The notes under the pieces: generated by a model
Databases searched by the model: none
What the model was told of the DNA's origin: nothing
The model's input: only the letters and a program-made list of their open reading frames with translations
Shown here: positions 1 through 11,315 of the stretch, in pieces
Layout of the letters: each line of letters starts with the position of its first letter
Numbering within the stretch: position 1 is the stretch's first letter
Made by a program: the position numbers and the translations under genes
Source of the DNA: Pleuronectes platessa
Taxonomy: Eukaryota > Chordata > Actinopteri > Pleuronectiformes > Pleuronectidae
Direction of reading: 5' to 3'
Length of the DNA: 64,000 nt
Assembly (NCBI RefSeq): GCF_947347685.1
Contig: NW_026519085.1
Location: 1-64,000 of the forward strand

Positions 1-783
1 CCCTAACCCTAACCCTAACCCTAACCCTAACCCTAACCCTAACCCTAACCCTAACCCTAACCCTAACCCTAACCCTAACCCTAACCCTAACCCTAACCCT
101 AACCCTAACCCTAACCCTAACCCTAACCCTAACCCTAACCCTAACCCTAACCCTAACCCTAACCCTAACCCTAACCCTAACCCTAACCCTAACCCTAACC
201 CTAACCCTAACCCTAACCCTAACCCTAACCCTAACCCTAACCCTAACCCTAACCCTAACCCTAACCCTAACCCTAACCCTAACCCTAACCCTAACCCTAA
301 CCCTAACCCTAACCCTAACCCTAACCCTAACCCTAACCCTAACCCTAACCCTAACCCTAACCCTAACCCTAACCCTAACCCTAACCCTAACCCTAACCCT
401 AACCCTAACCCTAACCCTAACCCTAACCCTAACCCTAACCCTAACCCTAACCCTAACCCTAACCCTAACCCTAACCCTAACCCTAACCCTAACCCTAACC
501 CTAACCCTAACCCTAACCCTAACCCTAACCCTAACCCTAACCCTAACCCTAACCCTAACCCTAACCCTAACCCTAACCCTAACCCTAACCCTAACCCTAA
601 CCCTAACCCTAACCCTAACCCTAACCCTAACCCTAACCCTAACCCTAACCCTAACCCTAACCCTAACCCTAACCCTAACCCTAACCCTAACCCTAACCCT
701 AACCCTAACCCTAACCCTAACCCTAACCCTAACCCTAACCCTAACCCTAACCCTAACCCTAACCCTAACCCTAACCCTAACCC
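1..783 (+). repeat. Terminal telomere, (CCCTAA)n
   Basis: About 130 perfect CCCTAA repeats start at the first base, which places the chromosome end on the left. I see no variant repeat. The tract ends CCC and runs straight into AGGTAAG of the family 1 repeat at base 784; the equivalent bases in the next unit are TGC|AGGTAAG, so one C is shared. This junction is of the same kind as the proximal junction of every internal tract. The length given may only reflect where the assembly stops. Confidence 0.99.
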
Positions 784-857
784 AGGTAAGATCGACACAA
801 ATTCCACCAGAAATCAGAAATTCCGAACTAGCCCCTCCCACTTTTGGGGATTTGGGC

Positions 858-992
858 GTTCGACCCCTTCCGAAGGTCGTAGAAGCTCGAAAATGGTACC
901 AATCGATGCGCAATACCCCACTTGCCAGAAACAAATGCCCTCTCCCACTCTCTACGACCTTCACAAAAAAAGTTATTCAAGAATATCTCCTC
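858..992 (+). repeat. Sub-repeat s1 of the family 1 unit
   Basis: Begins GTTCGACCCCTTCCGAAGG and ends AAGAATATCTCCTCGG. Two diverged copies follow in the same unit. The homology with s3 extends upstream to a shared CCCC(T/G)CCCACTTTT. Exact 12-bp inverted arms lie at 872-883 and 951-962. Present in every full unit. Confidence 0.9.
872..962. repeat. 12-bp inverted repeat within sub-repeat s1
   Basis: GAAGGTCGTAGA at 872-883 is the exact reverse complement of TCTACGACCTTC at 951-962, with a 67-bp gap. The first arm overlaps a local palindrome, CTTCCGAAG. Both motifs recur in every unit. Several ITS proximal junctions fall on CCTTCA or CCCCTTCCGAAGG, which are parts of these arms or of their copies in s2. 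Confidence 0.85.
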
Positions 993-1013
993 GGGTTTTC
1001 GGCCATTTGCTAC

Positions 1014-1150
1014 TTCGACCCCTTCCGAAGGTCGCAGGAGCTCGGGGATGGCACCAATCGATCCGCAGGACCCACATTAGTTCAATAGAAACCACTTTCC
1101 AAGTCTCTACGACCTTCAGAAAAAAAGTTATTCAAGAATATCTCCTTCTC
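1014..1150 (+). repeat. Sub-repeat s2 of the family 1 unit
   Basis: Diverged copy of s1 (TTCGACCCCTTCCGAAGG start, AAGAATATCTCCTTCTCC end). Its end lies 14 bp before the telomere-like seed. It therefore forms the distal flank of all family 1 ITSs, and it is the part most often left as a fragment between two ITSs. Confidence 0.9.
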
Positions 1151-1164
1151 CAATGTGCTTTCAT

Positions 1165-1188
1165 CCCTAATCCTTACCTTAACCCTAG
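1165..1188 (+). other. Telomere-like seed of family 1 (ITS acceptor site)
   Basis: CCCTAATCC-TTACCTTAA-CCCTAG, a run of degenerate telomeric repeats at unit positions 382-405. In every ITS-bearing unit the perfect CCCTAA tract begins here: after CCCTAATCC(T) (register I) or directly after CCCTAA (register II). The same motif is intact in units without an ITS. I infer that it is the homology through which a short telomere pairs with the array. Confidence 0.85.
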
Positions 1189-1255
1189 CTGTTTTAGCGA
1201 CTTTCTTATTCAGAGGTTCTGGACTTCGATTCTATGCCTAGTCAGGTTCCTTAGA

Positions 1256-1296
1256 CCCTTACCCTAACCACACCACCCCTTGCCTAAACCTAACCC
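1256..1296 (+). repeat. Second degenerate telomeric stretch in the family 1 unit
   Basis: CCCTTACCCTAACC, a C-rich spacer, then CCTAAACCTAACCCC. It lies 68 bp beyond the seed and is probably another decayed telomeric tract. It serves as a proximal junction (position about 514) in five ITSs, but never as a distal acceptor in this window. Confidence 0.75.
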
Positions 1297-1318
1297 CGCC
1301 CACTTTTCAGATTCGCTT

Positions 1319-1455
1319 GTTCGACCCCTTCCCAAGGTCCTAGAAGCTCGGCGATGGTACCAATCGATCCGCAGTACCCCATTTAGTAGAGACAGACCCC
1401 CTTTCCAAGTCTCTACGACCTTCACAGCAAAAGTTATTCTAGAATATCTCCTCAG
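1319..1455 (+). repeat. Sub-repeat s3 of the family 1 unit
   Basis: Third diverged copy (GTTCGACCCCTTCCCAAGG start, AGAATATCTCCTCAGC end). It follows the degenerate telomeric stretch at 1256-1296. The palindromic core of s1 is weakened here by G to C changes. Confidence 0.88.
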
Positions 1456-3324
1456 CAGGCTATGCTAATGAGGCTGCCTAATTACAATCCCCTTTCTCTC
1501 AAATATCTCGGCATAGAAGACACCAAAACTCAAAATTACAGGATATTCACCATCCCAACAGAGAATTCTCCTCAGAAATGTCATTTTATCACATCAAATT
1601 CAAAACCCTAAATTCAGGAAAAACCATGACCAAGGTGAACTCACACACAAGACAAGTTCCCCACAGATCAAACAGCTCATTAGACAAATCATGGAGAAAT
1701 CCAAAATCAGTCGCTTGGAAGAATGACAGTGAAGCATCTCCTTGGGCCGTGCGGTGTATGGGGCACAGGAGCTCTTCTGGGGGCCCAATCATGGGGGGCC
1801 AAGGAGGCAGTGGTCTGGACACACATCAGGCCCCTCTTCGTTCAACCTGAAAGGTAAGAATGCAGGTAAGATCGACACAAATTCCACCAGAAATCAGAAA
1901 TTCCGAACTAGCCCCTCCCACTTTTGGGGATTTGGGCGTTCGACCCCTTCCGAAGGTCGTAGAAGCTCGAAAATGGTACCAATCGATGCGCAATACCCCA
2001 CTTGCCAGAAACAAATGCCCTCTCCCACTCTCTACGACCTTCACAAAAAAAGTTATTCAAGAATATCTCCTCGGGTTTTCGGCCATTTGCTACTTCGACC
2101 CCTTCCGAAGGTCGCAGGAGCTCGGGGATGGCACCAATCGATCCGCAGGACCCACATTAGTTCAATAGAAACCACTTTCCAAGTCTCTACGACCTTCAGA
2201 AAAAAAGTTATTCAAGAATATCTCCTTCTCCAATGTGCTTTCATCCCTAATCCTTACCTTAACCCTAGCTGTTTTAGCGACTTTCTTATTCAGAGGTTCT
2301 GGACTTCGATTCTATGCCTAGTCAGGTTCCTTAGACCCTTACCCTAACCACACCACCCCTTGCCTAAACCTAACCCCGCCCACTTTTCAGATTCGCTTGT
2401 TCGACCCCTTCCCAAGGTCCTAGAAGCTCGGCGATGGTACCAATCGATCCGCAGTACCCCATTTAGTAGAGACAGACCCCCTTTCCAAGTCTCTACGACC
2501 TTCACAGCAAAAGTTATTCTAGAATATCTCCTCAGCAGGCTATGCTAATGAGGCTGCCTAATTACAATCCCCTTTCTCTCAAATATCTCGGCATAGAAGA
2601 CACCAAAACTCAAAATTACAGGATATTCACCATCCCAACAGAGAATTCTCCTCAGAAATGTCATTTTATCACATCAAATTCAAAACCCTAAATTCAGGAA
2701 AAACCATGACCAAGGTGAACTCACACACAAGACAAGTTCCCCACAGATCAAACAGCTCATTAGACAAATCATGGAGAAATCCAAAATCAGTCGCTTGGAA
2801 GAATGACAGTGAAGCATCTCCTTGGGCCGTGCGGTGTATGGGGCACAGGAGCTCTTCTGGGGGCCCAATCATGGGGGGCCAAGGAGGCAGTGGTCTGGAC
2901 ACACATCAGGCCCCTCTTCGTTCAACCTGAAAGGTAAGAATGCAGGTAAGATCGACACAAATTCCACCAGAAATCAGAAATTCCGAACTAGCCCCTCCCA
3001 CTTTTGGGGATTTGGGCGTTCGACCCCTTCCGAAGGTCGTAGAAGCTCGAAAATGGTACCAATCGATGCGCAATACCCCACTTGCCAGAAACAAATGCCC
3101 TCTCCCACTCTCTACGACCTTCACAAAAAAAGTTATTCAAGAATATCTCCTCGGGTTTTCGGCCATTTGCTACTTCGACCCCTTCCGAAGGTCGCAGGAG
3201 CTCGGGGATGGCACCAATCGATCCGCAGGACCCACATTAGTTCAATAGAAACCACTTTCCAAGTCTCTACGACCTTCAGAAAAAAAGTTATTCAAGAATA
3301 TCTCCTTCTCCAATGTGCTTTCAT

Positions 3325-3390
3325 CCCTAATCCTAACCCTAACCCTAACCCTAACCCTAACCCTAACCCTAACCCTAACCCTAACCCTAA
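3325..3390 (+). repeat. ITS, first of a pair
   Basis: 66 bp. Distal flank: family 1 seed, register I. Proximal flank: family 1 position 306 (AAACCACTTTCC), AA shared. A 74-bp s2 fragment (positions 308-381) separates it from the next ITS. Confidence 0.96.
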
Positions 3391-3464
3391 ACCACTTTCC
3401 AAGTCTCTACGACCTTCAGAAAAAAAGTTATTCAAGAATATCTCCTTCTCCAATGTGCTTTCAT

Positions 3465-3522
3465 CCCTAACCCTAACCCTAACCCTAACCCTAACCCTAA
3501 CCCTAACCCTAACCCTAACCCC
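3465..3522 (+). repeat. ITS, second of a pair
   Basis: About 58 bp. Distal flank: seed, register II (CATCCCTAACCC). Proximal flank: position about 514 (CGCCCACTTTTC), where the unit's own CCTAACCC blurs the edge. The pair replaces unit positions 392-513 and gives a unit of 1,145 bp. Confidence 0.95.
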
Positions 3523-6500
3523 GCCCACTTTTCAGATTCGCTTGTTCGACCCCTTCCCAAGGTCCTAGAAGCTCGGCGATGGTACCAATCGATCCGCAGT
3601 ACCCCATTTAGTAGAGACAGACCCCCTTTCCAAGTCTCTACGACCTTCACAGCAAAAGTTATTCTAGAATATCTCCTCAGCAGGCTATGCTAATGAGGCT
3701 GCCTAATTACAATCCCCTTTCTCTCAAATATCTCGGCATAGAAGACACCAAAACTCAAAATTACAGGATATTCACCATCCCAACAGAGAATTCTCCTCAG
3801 AAATGTCATTTTATCACATCAAATTCAAAACCCTAAATTCAGGAAAAACCATGACCAAGGTGAACTCACACACAAGACAAGTTCCCCACAGATCAAACAG
3901 CTCATTAGACAAATCATGGAGAAATCCAAAATCAGTCGCTTGGAAGAATGACAGTGAAGCATCTCCTTGGGCCGTGCGGTGTATGGGGCACAGGAGCTCT
4001 TCTGGGGGCCCAATCATGGGGGGCCAAGGAGGCAGTGGTCTGGACACACATCAGGCCCCTCTTCGTTCAACCTGAAAGGTAAGAATGCAGGTAAGATCGA
4101 CACAAATTCCACCAGAAATCAGAAATTCCGAACTAGCCCCTCCCACTTTTGGGGATTTGGGCGTTCGACCCCTTCCGAAGGTCGTAGAAGCTCGAAAATG
4201 GTACCAATCGATGCGCAATACCCCACTTGCCAGAAACAAATGCCCTCTCCCACTCTCTACGACCTTCACAAAAAAAGTTATTCAAGAATATCTCCTCGGG
4301 TTTTCGGCCATTTGCTACTTCGACCCCTTCCGAAGGTCGCAGGAGCTCGGGGATGGCACCAATCGATCCGCAGGACCCACATTAGTTCAATAGAAACCAC
4401 TTTCCAAGTCTCTACGACCTTCAGAAAAAAAGTTATTCAAGAATATCTCCTTCTCCAATGTGCTTTCATCCCTAATCCTTACCTTAACCCTAGCTGTTTT
4501 AGCGACTTTCTTATTCAGAGGTTCTGGACTTCGATTCTATGCCTAGTCAGGTTCCTTAGACCCTTACCCTAACCACACCACCCCTTGCCTAAACCTAACC
4601 CCGCCCACTTTTCAGATTCGCTTGTTCGACCCCTTCCCAAGGTCCTAGAAGCTCGGCGATGGTACCAATCGATCCGCAGTACCCCATTTAGTAGAGACAG
4701 ACCCCCTTTCCAAGTCTCTACGACCTTCACAGCAAAAGTTATTCTAGAATATCTCCTCAGCAGGCTATGCTAATGAGGCTGCCTAATTACAATCCCCTTT
4801 CTCTCAAATATCTCGGCATAGAAGACACCAAAACTCAAAATTACAGGATATTCACCATCCCAACAGAGAATTCTCCTCAGAAATGTCATTTTATCACATC
4901 AAATTCAAAACCCTAAATTCAGGAAAAACCATGACCAAGGTGAACTCACACACAAGACAAGTTCCCCACAGATCAAACAGCTCATTAGACAAATCATGGA
5001 GAAATCCAAAATCAGTCGCTTGGAAGAATGACAGTGAAGCATCTCCTTGGGCCGTGCGGTGTATGGGGCACAGGAGCTCTTCTGGGGGCCCAATCATGGG
5101 GGGCCAAGGAGGCAGTGGTCTGGACACACATCAGGCCCCTCTTCGTTCAACCTGAAAGGTAAGAATGCAGGTAAGATCGACACAAATTCCACCAGAAATC
5201 AGAAATTCCGAACTAGCCCCTCCCACTTTTGGGGATTTGGGCGTTCGACCCCTTCCGAAGGTCGTAGAAGCTCGAAAATGGTACCAATCGATGCGCAATA
5301 CCCCACTTGCCAGAAACAAATGCCCTCTCCCACTCTCTACGACCTTCACAAAAAAAGTTATTCAAGAATATCTCCTCGGGTTTTCGGCCATTTGCTACTT
5401 CGACCCCTTCCGAAGGTCGCAGGAGCTCGGGGATGGCACCAATCGATCCGCAGGACCCACATTAGTTCAATAGAAACCACTTTCCAAGTCTCTACGACCT
5501 TCAGAAAAAAAGTTATTCAAGAATATCTCCTTCTCCAATGTGCTTTCATCCCTAATCCTTACCTTAACCCTAGCTGTTTTAGCGACTTTCTTATTCAGAG
5601 GTTCTGGACTTCGATTCTATGCCTAGTCAGGTTCCTTAGACCCTTACCCTAACCACACCACCCCTTGCCTAAACCTAACCCCGCCCACTTTTCAGATTCG
5701 CTTGTTCGACCCCTTCCCAAGGTCCTAGAAGCTCGGCGATGGTACCAATCGATCCGCAGTACCCCATTTAGTAGAGACAGACCCCCTTTCCAAGTCTCTA
5801 CGACCTTCACAGCAAAAGTTATTCTAGAATATCTCCTCAGCAGGCTATGCTAATGAGGCTGCCTAATTACAATCCCCTTTCTCTCAAATATCTCGGCATA
5901 GAAGACACCAAAACTCAAAATTACAGGATATTCACCATCCCAACAGAGAATTCTCCTCAGAAATGTCATTTTATCACATCAAATTCAAAACCCTAAATTC
6001 AGGAAAAACCATGACCAAGGTGAACTCACACACAAGACAAGTTCCCCACAGATCAAACAGCTCATTAGACAAATCATGGAGAAATCCAAAATCAGTCGCT
6101 TGGAAGAATGACAGTGAAGCATCTCCTTGGGCCGTGCGGTGTATGGGGCACAGGAGCTCTTCTGGGGGCCCAATCATGGGGGGCCAAGGAGGCAGTGGTC
6201 TGGACACACATCAGGCCCCTCTTCGTTCAACCTGAAAGGTAAGAATGCAGGTAAGATCGACACAAATTCCACCAGAAATCAGAAATTCCGAACTAGCCCC
6301 TCCCACTTTTGGGGATTTGGGCGTTCGACCCCTTCCGAAGGTCGTAGAAGCTCGAAAATGGTACCAATCGATGCGCAATACCCCACTTGCCAGAAACAAA
6401 TGCCCTCTCCCACTCTCTACGACCTTCACAAAAAAAGTTATTCAAGAATATCTCCTCGGGTTTTCGGCCATTTGCTACTTCGACCCCTTCCGAAGGTCGC

Positions 6501-6629
6501 AGGAGCTCGGGGATGGCACCAATCGATCCGCAGGACCCACATTAGTTCAATAGAAACCACTTTCCAAGTCTCTACGACCTTCAGAAAAAAAGTTATTCAA
6601 GAATATCTCCTTCTCCAATGTGCTTTCAT

Positions 6630-6695
6630 CCCTAATCCTAACCCTAACCCTAACCCTAACCCTAACCCTAACCCTAACCCTAACCCTAACCCTAA
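6630..6695 (+). repeat. ITS, first of a pair (copy of 3325)
   Basis: Same length and junctions as 3325-3390, displaced by 3,305 bp. It was copied with its units rather than formed anew. Confidence 0.96.
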
Positions 6696-6769
6696 ACCAC
6701 TTTCCAAGTCTCTACGACCTTCAGAAAAAAAGTTATTCAAGAATATCTCCTTCTCCAATGTGCTTTCAT

Positions 6770-6827
6770 CCCTAACCCTAACCCTAACCCTAACCCTAAC
6801 CCTAACCCTAACCCTAACCCTAACCCC
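6770..6827 (+). repeat. ITS, second of a pair (copy of 3465)
   Basis: Same register II distal and position 514 proximal junctions as 3465-3522. Confidence 0.95.
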
Positions 6828-9800
6828 GCCCACTTTTCAGATTCGCTTGTTCGACCCCTTCCCAAGGTCCTAGAAGCTCGGCGATGGTACCAATCGATCC
6901 GCAGTACCCCATTTAGTAGAGACAGACCCCCTTTCCAAGTCTCTACGACCTTCACAGCAAAAGTTATTCTAGAATATCTCCTCAGCAGGCTATGCTAATG
7001 AGGCTGCCTAATTACAATCCCCTTTCTCTCAAATATCTCGGCATAGAAGACACCAAAACTCAAAATTACAGGATATTCACCATCCCAACAGAGAATTCTC
7101 CTCAGAAATGTCATTTTATCACATCAAATTCAAAACCCTAAATTCAGGAAAAACCATGACCAAGGTGAACTCACACACAAGACAAGTTCCCCACAGATCA
7201 AACAGCTCATTAGACAAATCATGGAGAAATCCAAAATCAGTCGCTTGGAAGAATGACAGTGAAGCATCTCCTTGGGCCGTGCGGTGTATGGGGCACAGGA
7301 GCTCTTCTGGGGGCCCAATCATGGGGGGCCAAGGAGGCAGTGGTCTGGACACACATCAGGCCCCTCTTCGTTCAACCTGAAAGGTAAGAATGCAGGTAAG
7401 ATCGACACAAATTCCACCAGAAATCAGAAATTCCGAACTAGCCCCTCCCACTTTTGGGGATTTGGGCGTTCGACCCCTTCCGAAGGTCGTAGAAGCTCGA
7501 AAATGGTACCAATCGATGCGCAATACCCCACTTGCCAGAAACAAATGCCCTCTCCCACTCTCTACGACCTTCACAAAAAAAGTTATTCAAGAATATCTCC
7601 TCGGGTTTTCGGCCATTTGCTACTTCGACCCCTTCCGAAGGTCGCAGGAGCTCGGGGATGGCACCAATCGATCCGCAGGACCCACATTAGTTCAATAGAA
7701 ACCACTTTCCAAGTCTCTACGACCTTCAGAAAAAAAGTTATTCAAGAATATCTCCTTCTCCAATGTGCTTTCATCCCTAATCCTTACCTTAACCCTAGCT
7801 GTTTTAGCGACTTTCTTATTCAGAGGTTCTGGACTTCGATTCTATGCCTAGTCAGGTTCCTTAGACCCTTACCCTAACCACACCACCCCTTGCCTAAACC
7901 TAACCCCGCCCACTTTTCAGATTCGCTTGTTCGACCCCTTCCCAAGGTCCTAGAAGCTCGGCGATGGTACCAATCGATCCGCAGTACCCCATTTAGTAGA
8001 GACAGACCCCCTTTCCAAGTCTCTACGACCTTCACAGCAAAAGTTATTCTAGAATATCTCCTCAGCAGGCTATGCTAATGAGGCTGCCTAATTACAATCC
8101 CCTTTCTCTCAAATATCTCGGCATAGAAGACACCAAAACTCAAAATTACAGGATATTCACCATCCCAACAGAGAATTCTCCTCAGAAATGTCATTTTATC
8201 ACATCAAATTCAAAACCCTAAATTCAGGAAAAACCATGACCAAGGTGAACTCACACACAAGACAAGTTCCCCACAGATCAAACAGCTCATTAGACAAATC
8301 ATGGAGAAATCCAAAATCAGTCGCTTGGAAGAATGACAGTGAAGCATCTCCTTGGGCCGTGCGGTGTATGGGGCACAGGAGCTCTTCTGGGGGCCCAATC
8401 ATGGGGGGCCAAGGAGGCAGTGGTCTGGACACACATCAGGCCCCTCTTCGTTCAACCTGAAAGGTAAGAATGCAGGTAAGATCGACACAAATTCCACCAG
8501 AAATCAGAAATTCCGAACTAGCCCCTCCCACTTTTGGGGATTTGGGCGTTCGACCCCTTCCGAAGGTCGTAGAAGCTCGAAAATGGTACCAATCGATGCG
8601 CAATACCCCACTTGCCAGAAACAAATGCCCTCTCCCACTCTCTACGACCTTCACAAAAAAAGTTATTCAAGAATATCTCCTCGGGTTTTCGGCCATTTGC
8701 TACTTCGACCCCTTCCGAAGGTCGCAGGAGCTCGGGGATGGCACCAATCGATCCGCAGGACCCACATTAGTTCAATAGAAACCACTTTCCAAGTCTCTAC
8801 GACCTTCAGAAAAAAAGTTATTCAAGAATATCTCCTTCTCCAATGTGCTTTCATCCCTAATCCTTACCTTAACCCTAGCTGTTTTAGCGACTTTCTTATT
8901 CAGAGGTTCTGGACTTCGATTCTATGCCTAGTCAGGTTCCTTAGACCCTTACCCTAACCACACCACCCCTTGCCTAAACCTAACCCCGCCCACTTTTCAG
9001 ATTCGCTTGTTCGACCCCTTCCCAAGGTCCTAGAAGCTCGGCGATGGTACCAATCGATCCGCAGTACCCCATTTAGTAGAGACAGACCCCCTTTCCAAGT
9101 CTCTACGACCTTCACAGCAAAAGTTATTCTAGAATATCTCCTCAGCAGGCTATGCTAATGAGGCTGCCTAATTACAATCCCCTTTCTCTCAAATATCTCG
9201 GCATAGAAGACACCAAAACTCAAAATTACAGGATATTCACCATCCCAACAGAGAATTCTCCTCAGAAATGTCATTTTATCACATCAAATTCAAAACCCTA
9301 AATTCAGGAAAAACCATGACCAAGGTGAACTCACACACAAGACAAGTTCCCCACAGATCAAACAGCTCATTAGACAAATCATGGAGAAATCCAAAATCAG
9401 TCGCTTAATGACAGTGAAGCATCTCCTTGGGCCGTGCGGTGTATGGGGCACAGGAGCTCTTCTGGGGGCCCAATCATGGGGGGCCAAGGAGGCAGTGGTC
9501 TGGACACACATCAGGCCCCTCTTCGTTCAACCTGAAAGGTAAGAATGCAGGTAAGATCGACACAAATTCCACCAGAAATCAGAAATTCCGAACTAGCCCC
9601 TCCCACTTTTGGGGATTTGGGCGTTCGACCCCTTCCGAAGGTCGTAGAAGCTCGAAAATGGTACCAATCGATGCGCAATACCCCACTTGCCAGAAACAAA
9701 TGCCCTCTCCCACTCTCTACGACCTTCACAAAAAAAGTTATTCAAGAATATCTCCTCGGGTTTTCGGCCATTTGCTACTTCGACCCCTTCCGAAGGTCGC

Positions 9801-11009
9801 AGGAGCTCGGGGATGGCACCAATCGATCCGCAGGACCCACATTAGTTCAATAGAAACCACTTTCCAAGTCTCTACGACCTTCAGAAAAAAAGTTATTCAA
9901 GAATATCTCCTTCTCCAATGTGCTTTCATCCCTAATCCTTACCTTAACCCTAGCTGTTTTAGCGACTTTCTTATTCAGAGGTTCTGGACTTCGATTCTAT
10001 GCCTAGTCAGGTTCCTTAGACCCTTACCCTAACCACACCACCCCTTGCCTAAACCTAACCCCGCCCACTTTTCAGATTCGCTTGTTCGACCCCTTCCCAA
10101 GGTCCTAGAAGCTCGGCGATGGTACCAATCGATCCGCAGTACCCCATTTAGTAGAGACAGACCCCCTTTCCAAGTCTCTACGACCTTCACAGCAAAAGTT
10201 ATTCTAGAATATCTCCTCAGCAGGCTATGCTAATGAGGCTGCCTAATTACAATCCCCTTTCTCTCAAATATCTCGGCATAGAAGACACCAAAACTCAAAA
10301 TTACAGGATATTCACCATCCCAACAGAGAATTCTCCTCAGAAATGTCATTTTATCACATCAAATTCAAAACCCTAAATTCAGGAAAAACCATGACCAAGG
10401 TGAACTCACACACAAGACAAGTTCCCCACAGATCAAACAGCTCATTAGACAAATCATGGAGAAATCCAAAATCAGTCGCTTGGAAGAATGACAGTGAAGC
10501 ATCTCCTTGGGCCGTGCGGTGTATGGGGCACAGGAGCTCTTCTGGGGGCCCAATCATGGGGGGCCAAGGAGGCAGTGGTCTGGACACACATCAGGCCCCT
10601 CTTCGTTCAACCTGAAAGGTAAGAATGCAGGTAAGATCGACACAAATTCCACCAGAAATCAGAAATTCCGAACTAGCCCCTCCCACTTTTGGGGATTTGG
10701 GCGTTCGACCCCTTCCGAAGGTCGTAGAAGCTCGAAAATGGTACCAATCGATGCGCAATACCCCACTTGCCAGAAACAAATGCCCTCTCCCACTCTCTAC
10801 GACCTTCACAAAAAAAGTTATTCAAGAATATCTCCTCGGGTTTTCGGCCATTTGCTACTTCGACCCCTTCCGAAGGTCGCAGGAGCTCGGGGATGGCACC
10901 AATCGATCCGCAGGACCCACATTAGTTCAATAGAAACCACTTTCCAAGTCTCTACGACCTTCAGAAAAAAAGTTATTCAAGAATATCTCCTTCTCCAATG
11001 TGCTTTCAT

Positions 11010-11315
11010 CCCTAATCCTAACCCTAACCCTAACCCTAACCCTAACCCTAACCCTAACCCTAACCCTAACCCTAACCCTAACCCTAACCCTAACCCTACC
11101 CTAACCCTAACCCTAACCCTAACCCTAACCCTAACCCTAACCCTAACCCTAACCCTAACCCTAACCCTAACCCTAACCCTAACCCTAACCCTAACCCTAA
11201 CCCTAACCCTAACCCTAACCCTAACCCTAACCCTAACCCTAACCCTAACCCTAACCCTAACCTAACCCTAACCCCTAACCCTAACCCTAACCCTAACCCT
11301 AACCCTAACCCTAAC
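11010..11315 (+). repeat. Long ITS with variant repeats (~306 bp)
   Basis: Distal flank: seed, register I. Proximal flank: position 1036 (ACACACATCAGG), AC shared. Longest internal tract. It contains three imperfect repeats: CCCTA lacking an A near 11098, CCTAA near 11261 and CCCCTAA near 11272. The tract at 13965 has the same proximal junction but no variants. Confidence 0.96.

Larger units (their letters stand above)
784..1863. repeat. Reference family 1 unit (1,080 bp), anatomy
   Basis: First complete unit, used here for numbering. In order it holds: a GC-rich lead (CCCCTCCCACTTTT) at about 835; three related sub-repeats (858-992, 1014-1150, 1319-1455); a telomere-like seed at 1165-1188; a second degenerate telomeric stretch at 1256-1296; an A+T-richer part with a single AAACCCTAAA at about 1612-1621; and a G-rich end (GGGGGCCC, GGGGGGCC) at about 1788-1800. 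Open frames inside are short, overlap on both strands and are unlike any family I know, so I treat the unit as non-coding. Confidence 0.95.

Noticed and set aside
858..870. GTTCGACCCC resembling a tRNA T-loop / B box, three times per unit
   Set aside because: The flanks do not form a T-stem, and no A box, acceptor stem or anticodon arm is visible at the right distance.
1444..1470. TATGCTAATGAG as an octamer-type (Oct) site
   Set aside because: Only a weak variant of ATGCAAAT, with no supporting promoter elements nearby.
1742..2347. 201-codon open frame in family 1, recurring in every unit and up to 368 codons where units are fused
   Set aside because: It overlaps open frames on both strands, its end changes with every ITS insertion, it contains telomere-encoded Asn-Pro runs, and it matches no family I know. 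Recurrence follows from tandem copying and not from selection on protein.
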